From: Tribonema minus
Taxonomy: Eukaryota; Sar; Xanthophyceae; Tribonematales; Tribonemataceae
Reading direction: 5' to 3'
DNA length: 64,000 nt
NCBI GenBank assembly: GCA_017506865.1
Contig: JAFCMP010000024.1
Coordinates: 248,001-312,000, forward strand
The notes under the pieces were generated by a model. The model was not told where the DNA came from, did not search any database, and saw nothing but the letters and a program-made list of their open reading frames with translations. Position numbers and translations under genes: made by a program. Positions 10,401 through 20,980 of the stretch are shown here, piece by piece (the first letter of the stretch is position 1; each line of letters starts with the position of its first letter).

Positions 10401-12268
10401 CCGCTGCTGGCACGGTACCACAAGAGGAGTACGCTGCCAACAGCCCCCTGGCGGGGTGTCTGCCGGCCACCCTTCCATCAAGCTCTCGCCATTGTCGCTG
10501 GCACAGAGGAGTCTACTCCATCATTCGACGAACCGTCAGAACACATACTCAGAGCTGCGAGGATTGCTGCATCTGAGCGGGCCGCACCAGTAGCACACGT
10601 GCCTATCTGTGAGCCTCTGTTTTCTACTTCGAAGTATATACGCAACGCTATCTTGACATTGACTTCGAAGTACATGCACTCACACGTGTACATACTCAAG
10701 CGGCGGCGGCAGCGCCACTCACCAATCAGCAGATTTCTGAGCTTCCTGTACTTCTCCTCATTTTCCCACAGGTCCCCCTCAAACAGCATGGCCGGCTTGC
10801 TGCCCACGCGCTTGGCGCTCCCCCTGAACTCGTCAATCCCCCTATACGCTGTCACGCCCATCTCCATCATGTCCAGGATGTGCCCATCAAAAGTCCGTCC
10901 CTGGAGAGCAGCACAGCGCAGCGTGAGTCGGACTGTGCTAACGGCTGGCCTTTACTCTGGCATGTGATGTGTGGAATCCCAGAACCTATAGACTGAATGA
11001 ATTTGATTGTTGGCATGTATGGGCGGTGAATGATCCACACCGCGCCTGTTACTACGTTGCGATGAGACGGCCTGGGGAATGTCAATGAATTACGCCTGTG
11101 TGAAGGGGCACGTGGTTATGTGCAGACTCAAAGCCTAGCTAGAGCGATGGAACAGATGGCCGTAATTGTGGTGGCTCATGCGCATGCCTGCCTGGATAGG
11201 GCCACTGCGCAGTTGATGCTCCTGTCTGCATGAAATATGATGAACTTGAGGTTGCAGCTGCACGTGGAAAAACGGCAGCTGCGCGTGGAAAAATGAGCTT
11301 TTGCACAGATGAGGCCACGAGGACCGGCTTGAAGTTGAACGAGCTGCCTCTGGCAACGGAAACACTTGTGTGGACCACACAGTAACCTGTTATGCAGCTG
11401 AGGTACTCCTCTCATTTATCAGGACAACGCTGCTACCAGACAAATGAAAGCAAAAGCGACTCTCACCAGGACAATGTTGTTCGGCCGCTTTTTGTTGTGG
11501 CTGCCAAAGAGGAACAGGCTCGAGTCGTTTTTTGTCGTCAGGAACTCAATGCCGGTCTCATCATCGAAGGGTGTCAGGTCATTTCGCCTCCCCAGCATCC
11601 TGCTGAATGGTTTTTTCATGCGGTACTGGACGCAACAAAGCACAGGGGGAGAAAGCATCATCAACAGCGAAAGCAGCACAGTATTCTTTCTTTTGTACAA
11701 TACAAAATTAGTAGCTGCGGCGGCTTGCCAGTCAGCTGAGAATAAAACGGGGCTCAGCGCTCAGTTCTTGTGTGGATGTATGCAGCGCATGGGAAGCATG
11801 CCAGTGGCGCTATATCCCCAAGGCAGGTTGTGCGGTGACCGTGAGCCATGATGGAGCCAGGATGGCCTTGGCTGCTCAGAAGTGAAACCGTAGTGCCAGC
11901 ATGCATCAGCTGGACGTGCTAGTGATGTTGCCGTGTACAACGCCAACTTCTGCCTACTCATGGGCCACCATGGCAGAGCAAATGCATGCACGTCAGTGGC
12001 AGCAGAGTGGCGGCTGGGCAGTGCAATGACACAAAACACATGACTGGTCCAATGACTTCGCCACACCTTGAACATTTCCGAATGACGTAAAAATCTGCCG
12101 CTCATCACTCACCATGTCTGTTAGCAGCGTTGAGATGGACTCGCTGGTCTTCTTGCCTCGGATGCACAGAGCAGTCTTGGTGTTTTCCACCACTTTCGGC
12201 GCCCTCGCCTCCTTCGCTCTCCGCACATGCCCCTTGTCCTGCTTGGGAGCTATATTTTGGCGCGGCAT
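7414..12268 (-). CDS. RPF2: ribosome production factor 2 homologue (Brix domain)
   Basis: Six exons join in phase: 12268-12113, 11625-11467, 10900-10723, 9812-9679, 8553-8444 and 7603-7414, giving 308 residues. The protein starts MPRQN, with the RPF2 signature RAPKVVENTKTALCIRGKKTS. The Brix core follows: FDDETGIEFLTTKNDSSLFL, GSHNKKRPNN, then GRTFDGHILDMMEMGV, DFFRGDVVDSVSLAGLDHVM, and LERMGPHADLVLRRVKFAATD. The Lys-rich tail (KPKKVKNV, then KRKRGEEG) is typical. In known eukaryotes RPF2 works in the nucleolus with Rrs1 to bring the 5S RNP (5S rRNA, uL18, uL5) into the pre-60S particle. The length is close to the usual 300-320 residues. All donors are GTGAGT-like, GTCAGC-like or GTATGT, and acceptors are CAG. 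Introns are 0.5-1.1 kb. The last intron holds two decayed copies of the exon-5 edge. The gene starts 146 bp from the divergent HD gene. Identity is secure, and the exact exon edges are very likely. Confidence 0.93.
8090..8365 (-). repeat. echoes of the RPF2 exon-5 3' edge in its intron
   Basis: The exon end around 8444-8475 (minus: CTGTGGAAGGTCGCCACGCG) is echoed at about 8330-8362 (CTGTGGAAGGCCTCCATGTG) and more weakly at about 8093-8118 (CTGTGGAAATCCGCCATGCA). All are in the same orientation and downstream of the donor. Confidence 0.7.
8685..8775 (+). repeat. dispersed repeat, copy B
   Basis: This is the inverted partner of 5280-5370, reading from GAGCTCTAGGTGACAAGG to CATTGGCCACGAGTC. It lies in RPF2 intron 4. 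Confidence 0.8.
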
Positions 12269-12413
12269 ACTGAACTGCTGTTCGATTACGGGGCTACGGT
12301 GCGTGAAAGCGCAGAGCTTTTCTGGTTCACCACCAATACTTCAAAAAATCATCGAAGTTCAACCTGAAGTTGAATTTGCGAAGTTTTGTTTTTTCCTAAA
12401 ACTGTGGGGCACC
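12269..12413. promoter_or_regulatory. shared upstream region of RPF2 and the HD gene
   Basis: This is a 145-bp gap between divergent start codons. It contains the direct motif series GAAGTTCAACCTGAAGTTGA at 12354-12373 and is less GC-rich than the flanking exons. A bidirectional promoter is inferred from the layout only. Confidence 0.4.
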
Positions 12414-13076
12414 ATGCTAGGAGCTAGGGAGCGCAATCGCCTTGCCTGGCAGCAGCTCATGAGTCAGCTCGGGGTGCCCCAGGAGACAGGGTGGCAGTGG
12501 TGGCAGACTGTGGATACTCACTACAGCGAGGGCCCGAGGTCGTACCACACTCACGAGCACATTGCAGACATGCTGCAGCAGCTGACGGCAATGCAGCCGC
12601 CGCCCTGCAAGCCTGCCTTGCTCACTCTCGCGATATTCTTTCACGACGTCATATACGACCCTATGAGCGGCACCAACGAGGAGGACAGCGCAGCGCTGTA
12701 CACAACCTTCGCCGCTGCCATCACGCAGGAAGCCTCCGACGCGCAACTGGTCTCCGACTACATCATCGCCACGAAGACCCACAGCAGCAGCCCCGCCACC
12801 GCCGACAGCAATCTGGCCGCCTTGCTCGACCTCGACCTGGCGGTACTCGGCAGGCCTCGCGAGGGCTACCAGCAGTACGCGTCGCAGATCCGCCGCGAGT
12901 ACTCCTTCGTGCCGGCGGCGGAGTACTGCAGCAAGCGCGCTGCGGTGTTGCGGCAGCTTGCCGCCGCGCCAGCGCTCTACCGCACGCAGCACTTCGCCAC
13001 GACGCACGAGGCGCGCGCGCGGGAAAATCTGGCGGCGGAGATTGCGCAGCTGGAGCGGGGAGATATCCCGCAGTGA
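12414..13076 (+). CDS. HD-superfamily metal-dependent phosphohydrolase, intronless
   Basis: A 220-residue open frame on one exon. It matches the family of predicted metal-dependent HD phosphohydrolases found in bacteria and eukaryotes (COG4339 type). Visible features are the N-terminal W-rich helix, RSYHTHEHI at residues 42-50 (metal His), FFHDVIYD at residues 75-82 (the HD doublet), a middle helix with IIATKTH, and LLDLDLAVLG carrying the distal Asp. The C-terminus ends in the acidic AEIAQLERGDIPQ. HD enzymes hydrolyse phosphate esters with a bound metal, and the substrate of this subgroup is not known to me. I chose the Met at 12414. The frame is open further upstream, but that part runs into the RPF2 promoter and does not resemble the family. 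Being intronless among intron-rich neighbours fits bacterial ancestry or retroposition. The opposite-strand long frame here is a GC-rich shadow. Confidence 0.85.
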   Translation: MLGARERNRLAWQQLMSQLGVPQETGWQWWQTVDTHYSEGPRSYHTHEHIADMLQQLTAMQPPPCKPALLTLAIFFHDVIYDPMSGTNEEDSAALYTTFAAAITQEASDAQLVSDYIIATKTHSSSPATADSNLAALLDLDLAVLGRPREGYQQYASQIRREYSFVPAAEYCSKRAAVLRQLAAAPALYRTQHFATTHEARARENLAAEIAQLERGDIPQ

Positions 13077-14232
13077 TCCATTCCCCTGCGACAAATTCAG
13101 GTTTGCTGCTGTGCACATAATGCGGCGACTGTGGCGCACCCGGTGCGCTGACCTTATGCACCAGCAGCTCTTCCGCTGTGCGGCGCGGTCAGCTGCAGCA
13201 TGCCGCCTCCGGGCGCGCCGCCGCCACCGCCGTTGCTGCCGTCGCCGACACTGCTGCCGCCGGCGCCGCCGGCGATGCTGAGCGGTGAGCTGGCAGGGGC
13301 ACCTCCAGCTCAGGGTGGCATTCACTGGCGGCGATTGATTCAGGTGCTGTCTGCACCCCATGCCCGCGATGGCAGTGCAGGCGCTGCGGCGGCGTATGAT
13401 GCGCAGTGGCACGCAGGTGCATGGAGGCGGAGGCAGGCATGCTGGGCATTTGAACACCTTGCTCGTGGCCAGCCGCGCTGCGTTAGGTAGCGCACACCAC
13501 GGTTCCCGGCAACGAATGGTCGTGCCAGGCGCAGCCTGATTACCGCACGCAAGAACAAATGCGCGGTGCGAGACCAGTCCCTTGTGGGTTTCGGCAGGAT
13601 CTCAAAGCACTGCACAGAGAGAGAGGGATCAAGGCGGCGACGATGCCACAGACACTCGCGTATACTGTGACCCAGTCTGCGAGGCAAAGGTGTGCCGTGC
13701 GGCACGAGCGTCTGAGGTTTGCGCCCGGCTTTTGTCCGCGAGACTCCAGGTCGTTCGCTACGCTCATATGTGCACTGATGGGTGGACCGAATTTCGCACA
13801 GGTTGTCTCTTTGAGTCGCGGCAAGATCTGTGCTGCAGACAGACCCTGAGACGATGCCGGATGAATTTACAAGAGAATTGAACATACTGCTGATTGGATT
13901 TTCTGTTTGAAGGTTTCAAGTGCTCCTTGTGGTTGCTCATCAACTTGGAAGTGTGTCCGCATCTGCAATGTGTGTGCATGCTGCTGCCTGCTGCGCATCG
14001 CTGCAGCAGCTACAGTTGTGGCCTTGCTTTGAGGCTTTTGTCATACATGACGGCTGAACGACGAACAGCCTGGCGAAGATGTGATGTGTAGCTTGGACGC
14101 TTGGAAGTTTTCAGCCAATCTGGCGCTGCAGCACAAGCAGAAGCGAGCATTAGCTGTGGGCACAAAGTAAGCATTGGACTCTCCATGGTGCCGCATGCTT
14201 AGCCCGACTGCCGTTGCCCAAGGCTCAGGACG
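13077..14232. other. intergenic, no supported gene
   Basis: A Pro-rich open stretch starts with ATG at 13200 and reaches a GTGAGC donor at about 13286, so it could be a first exon. I could not join it to a downstream exon in phase. The rest holds nothing I recognise. Confidence 0.35.
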
Positions 14233-14792
14233 ATGCGGCTCGCAAAAAACGCGCGAGAGCACGAGCTCCAGAAGCGCCTTGGACTGCGCCTGCACATGGC
14301 TGCAGTCTCGGCGCGCGACGCTGGCCGCAGCGCGCTCGGCCTGCCGTGTTGTCGCAACGCCGCGCTCGCTCGCGCACATGCGTTGTGCTCGCGCCTTATG
14401 AGCGGCGCGCTGACGGCAGCTGCCATGGCGGCCGTGACGGAGACGCGCGTGAGCGGCTCTGCGATGCCCGCCACGTTTGGCGCGGCGATCCTGCTTCTGC
14501 GCGGCGCGCTCGCGCACATGCTGCTTGCCGTCCTCATGTGCCTTCTCCTGTACCTCGGCGCCGGTGAGTGTCATGCATAAGCAACTCTCAACAATTGCCA
14601 TTATGGCTTGCCTCACTGTATGCAGTCTCGGGGATGGCTCGCGGGCTGCAGGTGATCCAGATGGCGGCGTGCGTGGCGCCGCTCGTTGCGGACGCCGTGC
14701 AGCGCGCGCGCGTGCCGTGGGTGACGAACATCAAGGTCGCCGAGACGCACGTGTTCACAGGCTTGTGGCGCTTTCGACGATGGTCACTGTGA
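14233..14792 (+). CDS. putative small membrane protein, two exons
   Basis: Exon 1 (14233-14563) encodes an Arg/Ala-rich head and then a hydrophobic segment near its end (LAHMLLAVLMCLLLYLGA), ending in phase 1 before GTGAGT. A 62-bp intron ends in TATGCAG. Exon 2 (14626-14792) restores the frame with VSGMARGLQVIQMAACVAPL, then ETHVFTG and a TGA stop. Total is about 165 residues with one or two likely helices. I do not recognise it. The intron is much shorter than others in the window, and the exon is very GC-rich, so the opposite strand is also open. Phase agreement and the strong donor are the main support. The last codons after HVFTG may be intron read-through if another exon exists. Confidence 0.4.
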
Positions 14793-15986
14793 AGACTGAT
14801 CATCTCAATCAGCACTGAGCAGCTCTTGAGATAAACAAAACCGCCACATTCAACAAGGCATCGCAAAGCATCATTTCACTGTGCAGTACATGAGTAAAGA
14901 TGTCGTGCATATTTGCTTTCGTCTGTAGCTTTCGTCTGTAGCATGTTGAGCCTGCAGTGCATATCAGTGCTGTAAAACGCATATTGGAACAAGATGTATT
15001 ATAATAAATGCATACCCTAGGTGTTGGGCAACAACGGCAGTTCTTCAAAGATCCCTGCAAAATGGGATGCCTTCACCAGCAATGAAAGCACCAAACCTTG
15101 AGGCGCCTGTGGCGACCTGGCTGCTCTCCAGAGTCCTCTCTCTGCACACATATGCAACGGCTATGAGCTTGAATCTACTCTATGAATGCGGTCGACTGAA
15201 GTCGCGCCTCAATTGCAAACACCTGTCTGTGTGTGCTGGAAGGGAGTTGATGACGTACACGTACAACCTTTGCTGCTAGAGGCTGTGGCGACGGAGTATG
15301 CCAGCAGGATGTCAGTGCCCGGAGGAGCGCGCCCTAAAGCTCTCAAGGGCATCGCCCTGGCGCGCTTACGCTCGGCACTGTCGGCAGCGCTCCACATGGC
15401 GTACTCTGGCCGTGTCATGACACACATGGCAGAATCCGGGGGGGGGGGCACATGGAGGAGGACGTAGGGGAGGACCCCGAGATGCCATTTGGCGGCGGCG
15501 GCGTTTGAGTGGTTGTCGTTGCGACACTTTCAGACTGTCATATGACATGTAGATTCCTTACAGCTAGATGCCAATCATCTGGGCTTTTTCGCGCCCTGAG
15601 CGAGAATTCATAAAAAGTACAACCTTGACTTCCTTTGAAACATAAACATGGACAAAACCCTTCTTGACGACAGAGGGTACTCAAGAGTACACGGTGATGA
15701 CTGGCAAACAGGGCTGGCAGATCACAAGTGATTTGCAGGTTACATAAGGTGATGCCTTATGATTGTTCAAAATTTTGCGAGGAGAGTCATCATCCAGAGC
15801 GGAAAGTCACCATGTGAAACTTGCGTTGGAACACCACACACACACACTCACCACGGCAAACAATCGAGTCATGTGCCCGCGTAAGCTTCAAGGTTGAACG
15901 TGGAACAACAGACGCCACTCTCAACAGGACTCAACACAGGCCGGCTAGTAGCTGAAAGCACTCCCCACAGGTGAAGCGCAGAGACG
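14793..15986. other. intergenic with hairpin-element remnant and start of segmental duplication
   Basis: This holds the single-arm copy of the hairpin element (15543-15620), a short G run (15438-15447) and, from about 15792, the left end of the tandem duplicated unit. I see no gene. Confidence 0.5.
15543..15620 (+). mobile_element. remnant of the hairpin element
   Basis: ACATGTAGATTCCTTA, then ATCTGGGCTTTTTCGCGCCC and TGAGCGAGAATTCAT match the left arm and flank of the element at 5780. The right arm is absent. Confidence 0.6.
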
Positions 15987-16493
15987 ATGCCGGCGGGCCT
16001 GTGCGAGCACGGAAGGCAGCGCCACATGTGCAAGGACTGCGGCGGCGCGGACATTTGCCGGCACGGCAGGAGACGCAGCGGCTGCAGGGACTGTGGCGGC
16101 GGGCACATCTGCGAGCACGACCGGGAGCGCCGCAAGTGCACGCTCTGCAGCGGCTCTTCCATCTGCGCACACGGGCGGCGGCGCTACTACTGCAAGGACT
16201 GCGGCGGCAAAGGCATCTGCGAGCACGGACACTACCGCTCAGGGTGCAAGGGGCGCCGCAGCAGTGCCGTCTGCTTACACGGGCACTGGCGCGTGCAGTG
16301 CACGGAGTGCGGCGGCACTTCCATTTGCGCACACGGGCGGCGGCGCTTCCACTGCAAGGACTGCGGGGGGTTGGGCATTTGTGTGCACGGCAGGCGGCAG
16401 TCCTACTGCAGGGATTGCGGTGGCAGGGGCATCTGTGACCACGGCAAGCGGGGCACCTCCTGCAAGGACTGCAAGCAGCGCCGTGATGCATGA
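15987..16493 (+). CDS. Cys-His zinc-repeat protein, nine 18-residue units
   Basis: A 168-residue protein made almost only of nine tandem units with the pattern C-x-H-x6-C-x2-C-x5 (for example ICRHGRRRSGCRDCGGGH). Each unit has three Cys and one His and could hold one zinc ion. Unit 5 lacks the second Cys pair member (HYRSGCKGRRSS) and may not fold alone. Such IC-x-HGR...C-x-DCGG repeats are known from giant viruses and from algal and other protist genomes, with no firm function. Basic residues between the ligands suggest nucleic-acid contact (inference). The start ATG aligns with the start of the longer sister gene at 18288. This copy goes straight into the repeats, so it looks like a shortened duplicate that kept an open frame. 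It is intronless. Confidence 0.75.
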   Translation: MPAGLCEHGRQRHMCKDCGGADICRHGRRRSGCRDCGGGHICEHDRERRKCTLCSGSSICAHGRRRYYCKDCGGKGICEHGHYRSGCKGRRSSAVCLHGHWRVQCTECGGTSICAHGRRRFHCKDCGGLGICVHGRRQSYCRDCGGRGICDHGKRGTSCKDCKQRRDA

Positions 16494-17616
16494 AAACACT
16501 TCCTGACTTAGTCTATCTCTTCCGGAAGTGCCCCAATTGCCACAATTCGGAAGTGCCACAATTCGACACAGCCTCTGTCAAAGTCTACCTGCTTCTTACT
16601 TTCTGTTGCTCATCTGCCGTACTGGTGGTCAGGATGCCGCGCAATATGCACTTGAGCATACACAATGAAATGCGCAAAAAGCAGTTTGATCCTAGGTTTC
16701 GGCATGGCTGCGCGATGACAATCAGGCATTGACCAGCACAGCTCACCTGCAGACCCTGCTGGTTTGCCCATGCCGAGCACTGGTTGAAGTCATGAAATGC
16801 ATGCAGTGGCGTTCTTGCTTATGCTTGGGCTGTCTCACCTGTGGGGGTCTAGACCCCTTTGTTCCAGCAGCTGAGAAACAGTGCTTGTAGCAGGTCAGAC
16901 TGGTTGACTGTCAGATTGCAATGACCTCGAAGTGCTTGTATTCTTTTCTGAAAGACAGAGAGTTTACGCACTTGAACCGACCGTTGACCTTCACTAGTGA
17001 CAGAGAAGCAGGGTCGCCAATACCCTAGTAGTGACATACATACCTGCCCTAAGCCTGTGCGTCGGGCGTGATGGTGAGCTGTGCTCTCACCTCGTGGCGG
17101 CATGCAGTTCGCGTCGCGTGCATGAAGTGATGTTCTGGACAGCAGCGCAGGCAGGCACAGAAGCTGGTCATACCTCTAAAAAATGTGTTGACACAGCGTC
17201 ATGTCATTTAATACCACAGTGGCTTTCACCCTCGGTTTCCGGCATCATATCCATGCCAAGCTTTGAATCTGCTCGGCGCACGGGTAAGAAAAGACAGCCA
17301 ACCCAAAGCTGAGTGGCGAAGGCCACGAGCCTTGCAGCGTCTATGCGGCAGCGCGTGATGCAGTAATCATTCCGCACACCCATGTGTGCGCCAGGCGCAG
17401 CCGCTGTCACCGCCGCTGCAGCACCGTTGCGCAGTGCTCGGCAGCAATTTCTTGCAGCGGTGCGTGGCGGCGGCAGCGGCAGCAGCAGCGGGCCTCAGCA
17501 GCAGCGGCCGCAGGCACTGACGTGCATCAGTGCTCAGCATTTAGCAGCAGCAGTTCAACAGCAGCAGCGGCGGCAGCAGCAGCTGCAGAGCTCAACAGCA
17601 GCAGTAGCAGCAGCGC

Positions 17617-17706
17617 TCATCCGTCGCCCGCCATCTCGGCCAGCTCCATCCGCCGCTCGATCTTGGAGTCGACCTCTGCTGCCAGCTTGGTCAGCTGCGC
17701 GGACCA
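17617..17706 (-). pseudogene. orphan copy of the ABCF last exon
   Basis: Minus-strand CAG acceptor, then an open 90-bp exon encoding WSAQLTKLAAEVDSKIERRM ending AEMAGDG and TGA. It is nearly identical to the true last exon of the ABCF gene (21070-20981). It arose with the segmental duplication, has no upstream exons of its own, and lies 3.3 kb beyond the real terminator. It could act as an alternative last exon only if transcription reads through. Confidence 0.85.
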
Positions 17707-18287
17707 CTGCGGTGCGGTGGTGAGCGCAAGGGACAGCGCAGAAGATTGCCCCTAAGGTCGTAGCTCAAGTATCTTGCGGCGCTGTGTGTACTCTTTGTTG
17801 ATGCTCGCTCTGAGCGCGAAACAGCCCATCGATGTCAGGTTTGCTACCAGAATATACTTGTAGTTTGCCTTGTGACAAAGTGTCTCAATGCCAGGAATTG
17901 ATCATGGCTCTGGAGGACCATGGCTCTGGATGACATCGCCAAACTGTTACGTAGCGTCAACGCGGCGCCTGTACTCGTTGCGGCTGCGACGTATCTACAC
18001 GCGCACCGATGATAAAACATAGACCACATCAGGGAGCATGGGCGTGCAGCAGCCCAAGGGTGCCAGGTGGAGCCTAGAGAGGAAAGTCACAGTGTGAAAC
18101 TTGCCGTTGAACACAGTATTCACACCGCCGCGGTCGGTCAGTCACCTGGCAAACAGGCGTGTCATGTGCCTGCACGTAGCTTCAAGTGCCTGCACGTAAG
18201 CTTCAAGGTTGAACGAGAGACGCCACTCACAGGACTCAACAGGGTCGGCTAGTAGCTGGAGGCACTCCCACAGGTACAGCGCAGATG

Positions 18288-19890
18288 ATGCCGGCGGTAG
18301 GTGGTGACGGTGCGCGCGACAGGAGTCAAGGTCCGTCGCTAGCGCAGCGAGGTAGAGCGCTCATGGCGCAGCTGGCGGAGTTCCTGCAGGGATGTGAGCA
18401 GCACGAAGAGCAACAGCAGCAGTCGCAGCAGCGTCAGCAGCAGCAACGCCGGCAGGACGAGCAACAGCAGCGACACTTGATGAGACTAGTGCTGGAGGAC
18501 GTCCGGCAGCTGCAGACAACAACTCAGAACCTGGAGGATGCGCACGGTGTCGCGGTCCGACACCTCCAACGGCAAAACGAGCGGCTGCGGGAGCTGGAAG
18601 AGGTGAACGAGCAGCAGAGGGCCGCGAGCGAGGAGCAGCACGCCAGGCTGCGTCAGCTTGAACAGAACAGGCAGCTGCGAATCGCAATCGGAAGTCAGCG
18701 TGTGACGGAGGCTGAGCAGCACCGGCAACGTCAGGTCTCGGTCGCGGTGCAGACGATACATGGGGCGGACACTAGGGCGCAGCAGGGGGCAAGCATGCTC
18801 TCAGGGGGCGTTCGAGTCGACTCGCCGCAACCGCCGTCAGGGAACCATAAATCGCAGCCGCCAACGACAGCAACTAACAGCAGCAGTGGCGGCGACAACG
18901 CCCGCACAGCCGCTGACGCCGGAGTGGTGAGGGGGGCGTTGCCTGCGCATGACAACGGCGGCGGCGGCGGCGATGACTACTGCAGCGGCGGCGACTGCGG
19001 CGTCCACTTGCCGGACGACGACATGGAAGTTGAAGTTGACAGCAGCATCGGCAGAGAGGAAGCTGAGGACAGCTGCCAAGACAGTGAGACGGACACCGAC
19101 GCTGATGGCGCCTGCAGCGGCGGCTCACACGCATCCGACGGCACCTACGTCGACAGCGACTCCGGAGAGAGTGCGGGCAGCACATGCGACGAGGGTTCGG
19201 CGGGCGACGGCGGCAGCGGCGCCAGCAGCGACACCTCCGACTCCGACAGCAGCGACGACGGCGAGCCGGCGAGGAAACGCGCACGCACCGCCGGTGCCGC
19301 GAATGGCACACCTCGCCAACGTGCAGCAGCCGCATCCAGTGCGTCGCAACCGCGCGCTCGTGCTGGCAGCGTTGACTGTGCAGCGGCGACAGGGAGGGCG
19401 CAGGGCATAGGGGGTGCCAAGCGCTCGCGGCCGCAGCCGCCACGCAGGAAGTGCCCGCACAACAGGCAGCGGTACTACTGCAAGCCCGCAGCCGCCACGC
19501 AAGAAGTGCCCGCACAACAGGCAGCGGTACTACTGCAAGCCCTGTGGCGGCAAGGGAATCTGCAAACACGACAGGATTCGCAGCAGCTGCAAGGACTGCG
19601 GCGGCGGCGGGCTGTGCAAGCACAGCAGGCAGCGCCACAGGTGCAAAGACTGCGGCGGCAGGGGTATATGCCGGCACGGCACGAGACACAGCGGCTGCAG
19701 GGACTGTGGCGGCGGGCAAATCTGCGAGCACGACCGGGAGCGGCGCAAGTGCACGTACTGCGGGGGGTCGAGCATCTGCGTGCACGGCAGGCGGCGCTAC
19801 TACTGCGGGGATTGCGGTGGCAGGGGCATGTGTGTACACGGCAAGCGGCGCGTCTCCTGCAAGGACTGCGAGCAGCGCCGCGGTACATGA
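18288..19890 (+). CDS. coiled-coil/acidic Cys-His zinc-repeat protein, frame broken by a 55-bp duplication
   Basis: The first frame (ATG at 18285 or 18288) encodes a Gln-rich coiled coil (about residues 25-150), a Ser/Gly linker, a long Asp/Glu/Ser-rich acidic stretch, and a basic nuclear-localisation-like patch (EPARKRARTA). It then reaches the first zinc unit (KCPHNRQRYYCK). There a 55-bp tandem duplication (copies start at 19433 and 19488) shifts the frame by +1. The shifted frame carries seven units of C-x-H-x6-C-x2-C to the stop at 19890. The domain order suggests a nuclear, nucleic-acid-binding factor (inference). A 54-bp repeat-unit duplication would have been neutral, and the extra base makes it disruptive. 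I found no GT-AG splice inside the duplication that restores the frame. The 55-bp copy may be a real recent mutation or an assembly error. Without it the product would be about 516 residues. Confidence 0.6.
19433..19542 (+). repeat. 55-bp tandem duplication inside a coding exon
   Basis: Two near-identical 55-bp copies (one difference, CGCAGG versus CGCAAG) encode the same first zinc unit and its proline-rich lead. The period of 54+1 explains the frame change. Confidence 0.9.
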
Positions 19891-20980
19891 CGGCGCTCGA
19901 GTGTCGTGCACTCGGTCTACCTCTTTCAATCCCACACTTCCTCAGTCAAAATCTACCTGCTTCTTACTTTCTGTTTCTCGGCTACCACACTGGTGTCAGG
20001 ATGCCGCTCAATGTGCACTTGAGCACACACAACGAAACACGCAACAAACGGTTTGATCCCAGGTTTCAGAATGGCTGCATAATGACCGTCAGGCATTGAC
20101 CAGCACAGCTCGCTGCTTATTCACCCAAAACCGAGCACTGGATGAAATCTTCAAATGCATGCATGCAGTGGCGTTCTTGTTCATGCTTGGGCTGTATCGT
20201 CTGTGGGGGTCTAGACCCCTCGCTCTACCTGCTGAAAAATGGTGCTTGTAGCAGATGAGACTGATTGGCAGTCAAAACTGCTACTACCTCGAAGTGCTTG
20301 CATTCGCTTCTGAAGGGCCGAGGGTTTGCGCGTGCTTGAAGCGATCATTGACCTTTACTAGTGACAGAGAAGCAGGGTCGCCAATACCCTGGTACTGATA
20401 TACATACCTGCCCCAAGACTGCGCCGCGCACGGTGGTGAGCTGCGCTCTCAATTTGTGGCAGCGTGCAGTTCGCGTCGCGTGCATGACAGGAGGTTCTGG
20501 ACAGCAGCACAGACAAGCACGGATCCTGTTCACACCTCTAACAAATGTGGCGACAGAGCGTCAAGTCATTTAATACCATGGTAGCTTTGACCGTCGGTTC
20601 CGGCATCATAACCATGCCAAATGCTCTGTGCAGGTAAGATAAGACGGCAAAAGCTGAGCGGCGAAGGCCAAGAGCTTTGCAGTGTCTATGCGGCAGCGCA
20701 TGATGCAGTAGTCATTCCGCACACCCACGTGTGCGCCAGGCGCTGGCGCTGCCACCGCCGCTACAGCACCGCCGCGCAGTGCTCGGCAGCAGCCGCTTGC
20801 AGCGGTGCGTGGCGGCGGCAGCGGCAGCAGCAGCGGGCCTCAGCAGCAGAGGCCGCAGGCACTGGCGCGCGAGTGCTCCGCATTAGCAGCAGCCGCAGCA
20901 GTTCTCAAAAGCAGCAGCAGCAGCAGCTGCTGCTGCAGCAAAGCGGCAGCAGCAGCAGTGCTCAACAGCGGCAGCAGCGC
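19891..20980. other. intergenic between convergent zinc-repeat and ABCF genes
   Basis: This is duplicated DNA shared with 16494-17616. It holds the palindromic block GTGGGGGTCTAGACCCC and GCA/GCAGC-rich low complexity at 20790-20975. A short frame (MPLNVHLSTHNE and on) is conserved in both copies, but it differs at about a third of its residues. That looks non-coding. Confidence 0.5.

Larger units (their letters stand above)
15792..17740 (+). repeat. tandem segmental duplication, upstream (derived) copy
   Basis: Aligns in direct orientation with 18077-21098. Shared parts are the 5' flank (GGAAAGTCAC, then TGTGAAACTTG), the zinc repeats, the 3' flank (CTACCTGCTTCTTACTTTCT), the block around GTGGGGGTCTAGACCCC, and the tail of the ABCF gene. 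It lacks about 1.1 kb that encodes the coiled-coil/acidic N-terminus in the other copy. Confidence 0.85.

Noticed and set aside
12417..13457. Minus-strand open frame of 346 codons across the HD gene
   Set aside because: It is antisense to a clearly conserved enzyme, is Arg/Cys-rich, and arises from high GC at third positions. No domain is visible.
16634..16732. Conserved short frame downstream of both zinc-repeat genes
   Set aside because: The two copies differ at about a third of residues with few silent changes, which fits duplicated non-coding sequence.
18874..19935. Minus-strand open frame of 353 codons across the zinc-repeat gene
   Set aside because: Shadow of the GC-rich plus-strand gene. 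Its Ala/Pro/Val repeats mirror the zinc repeats.
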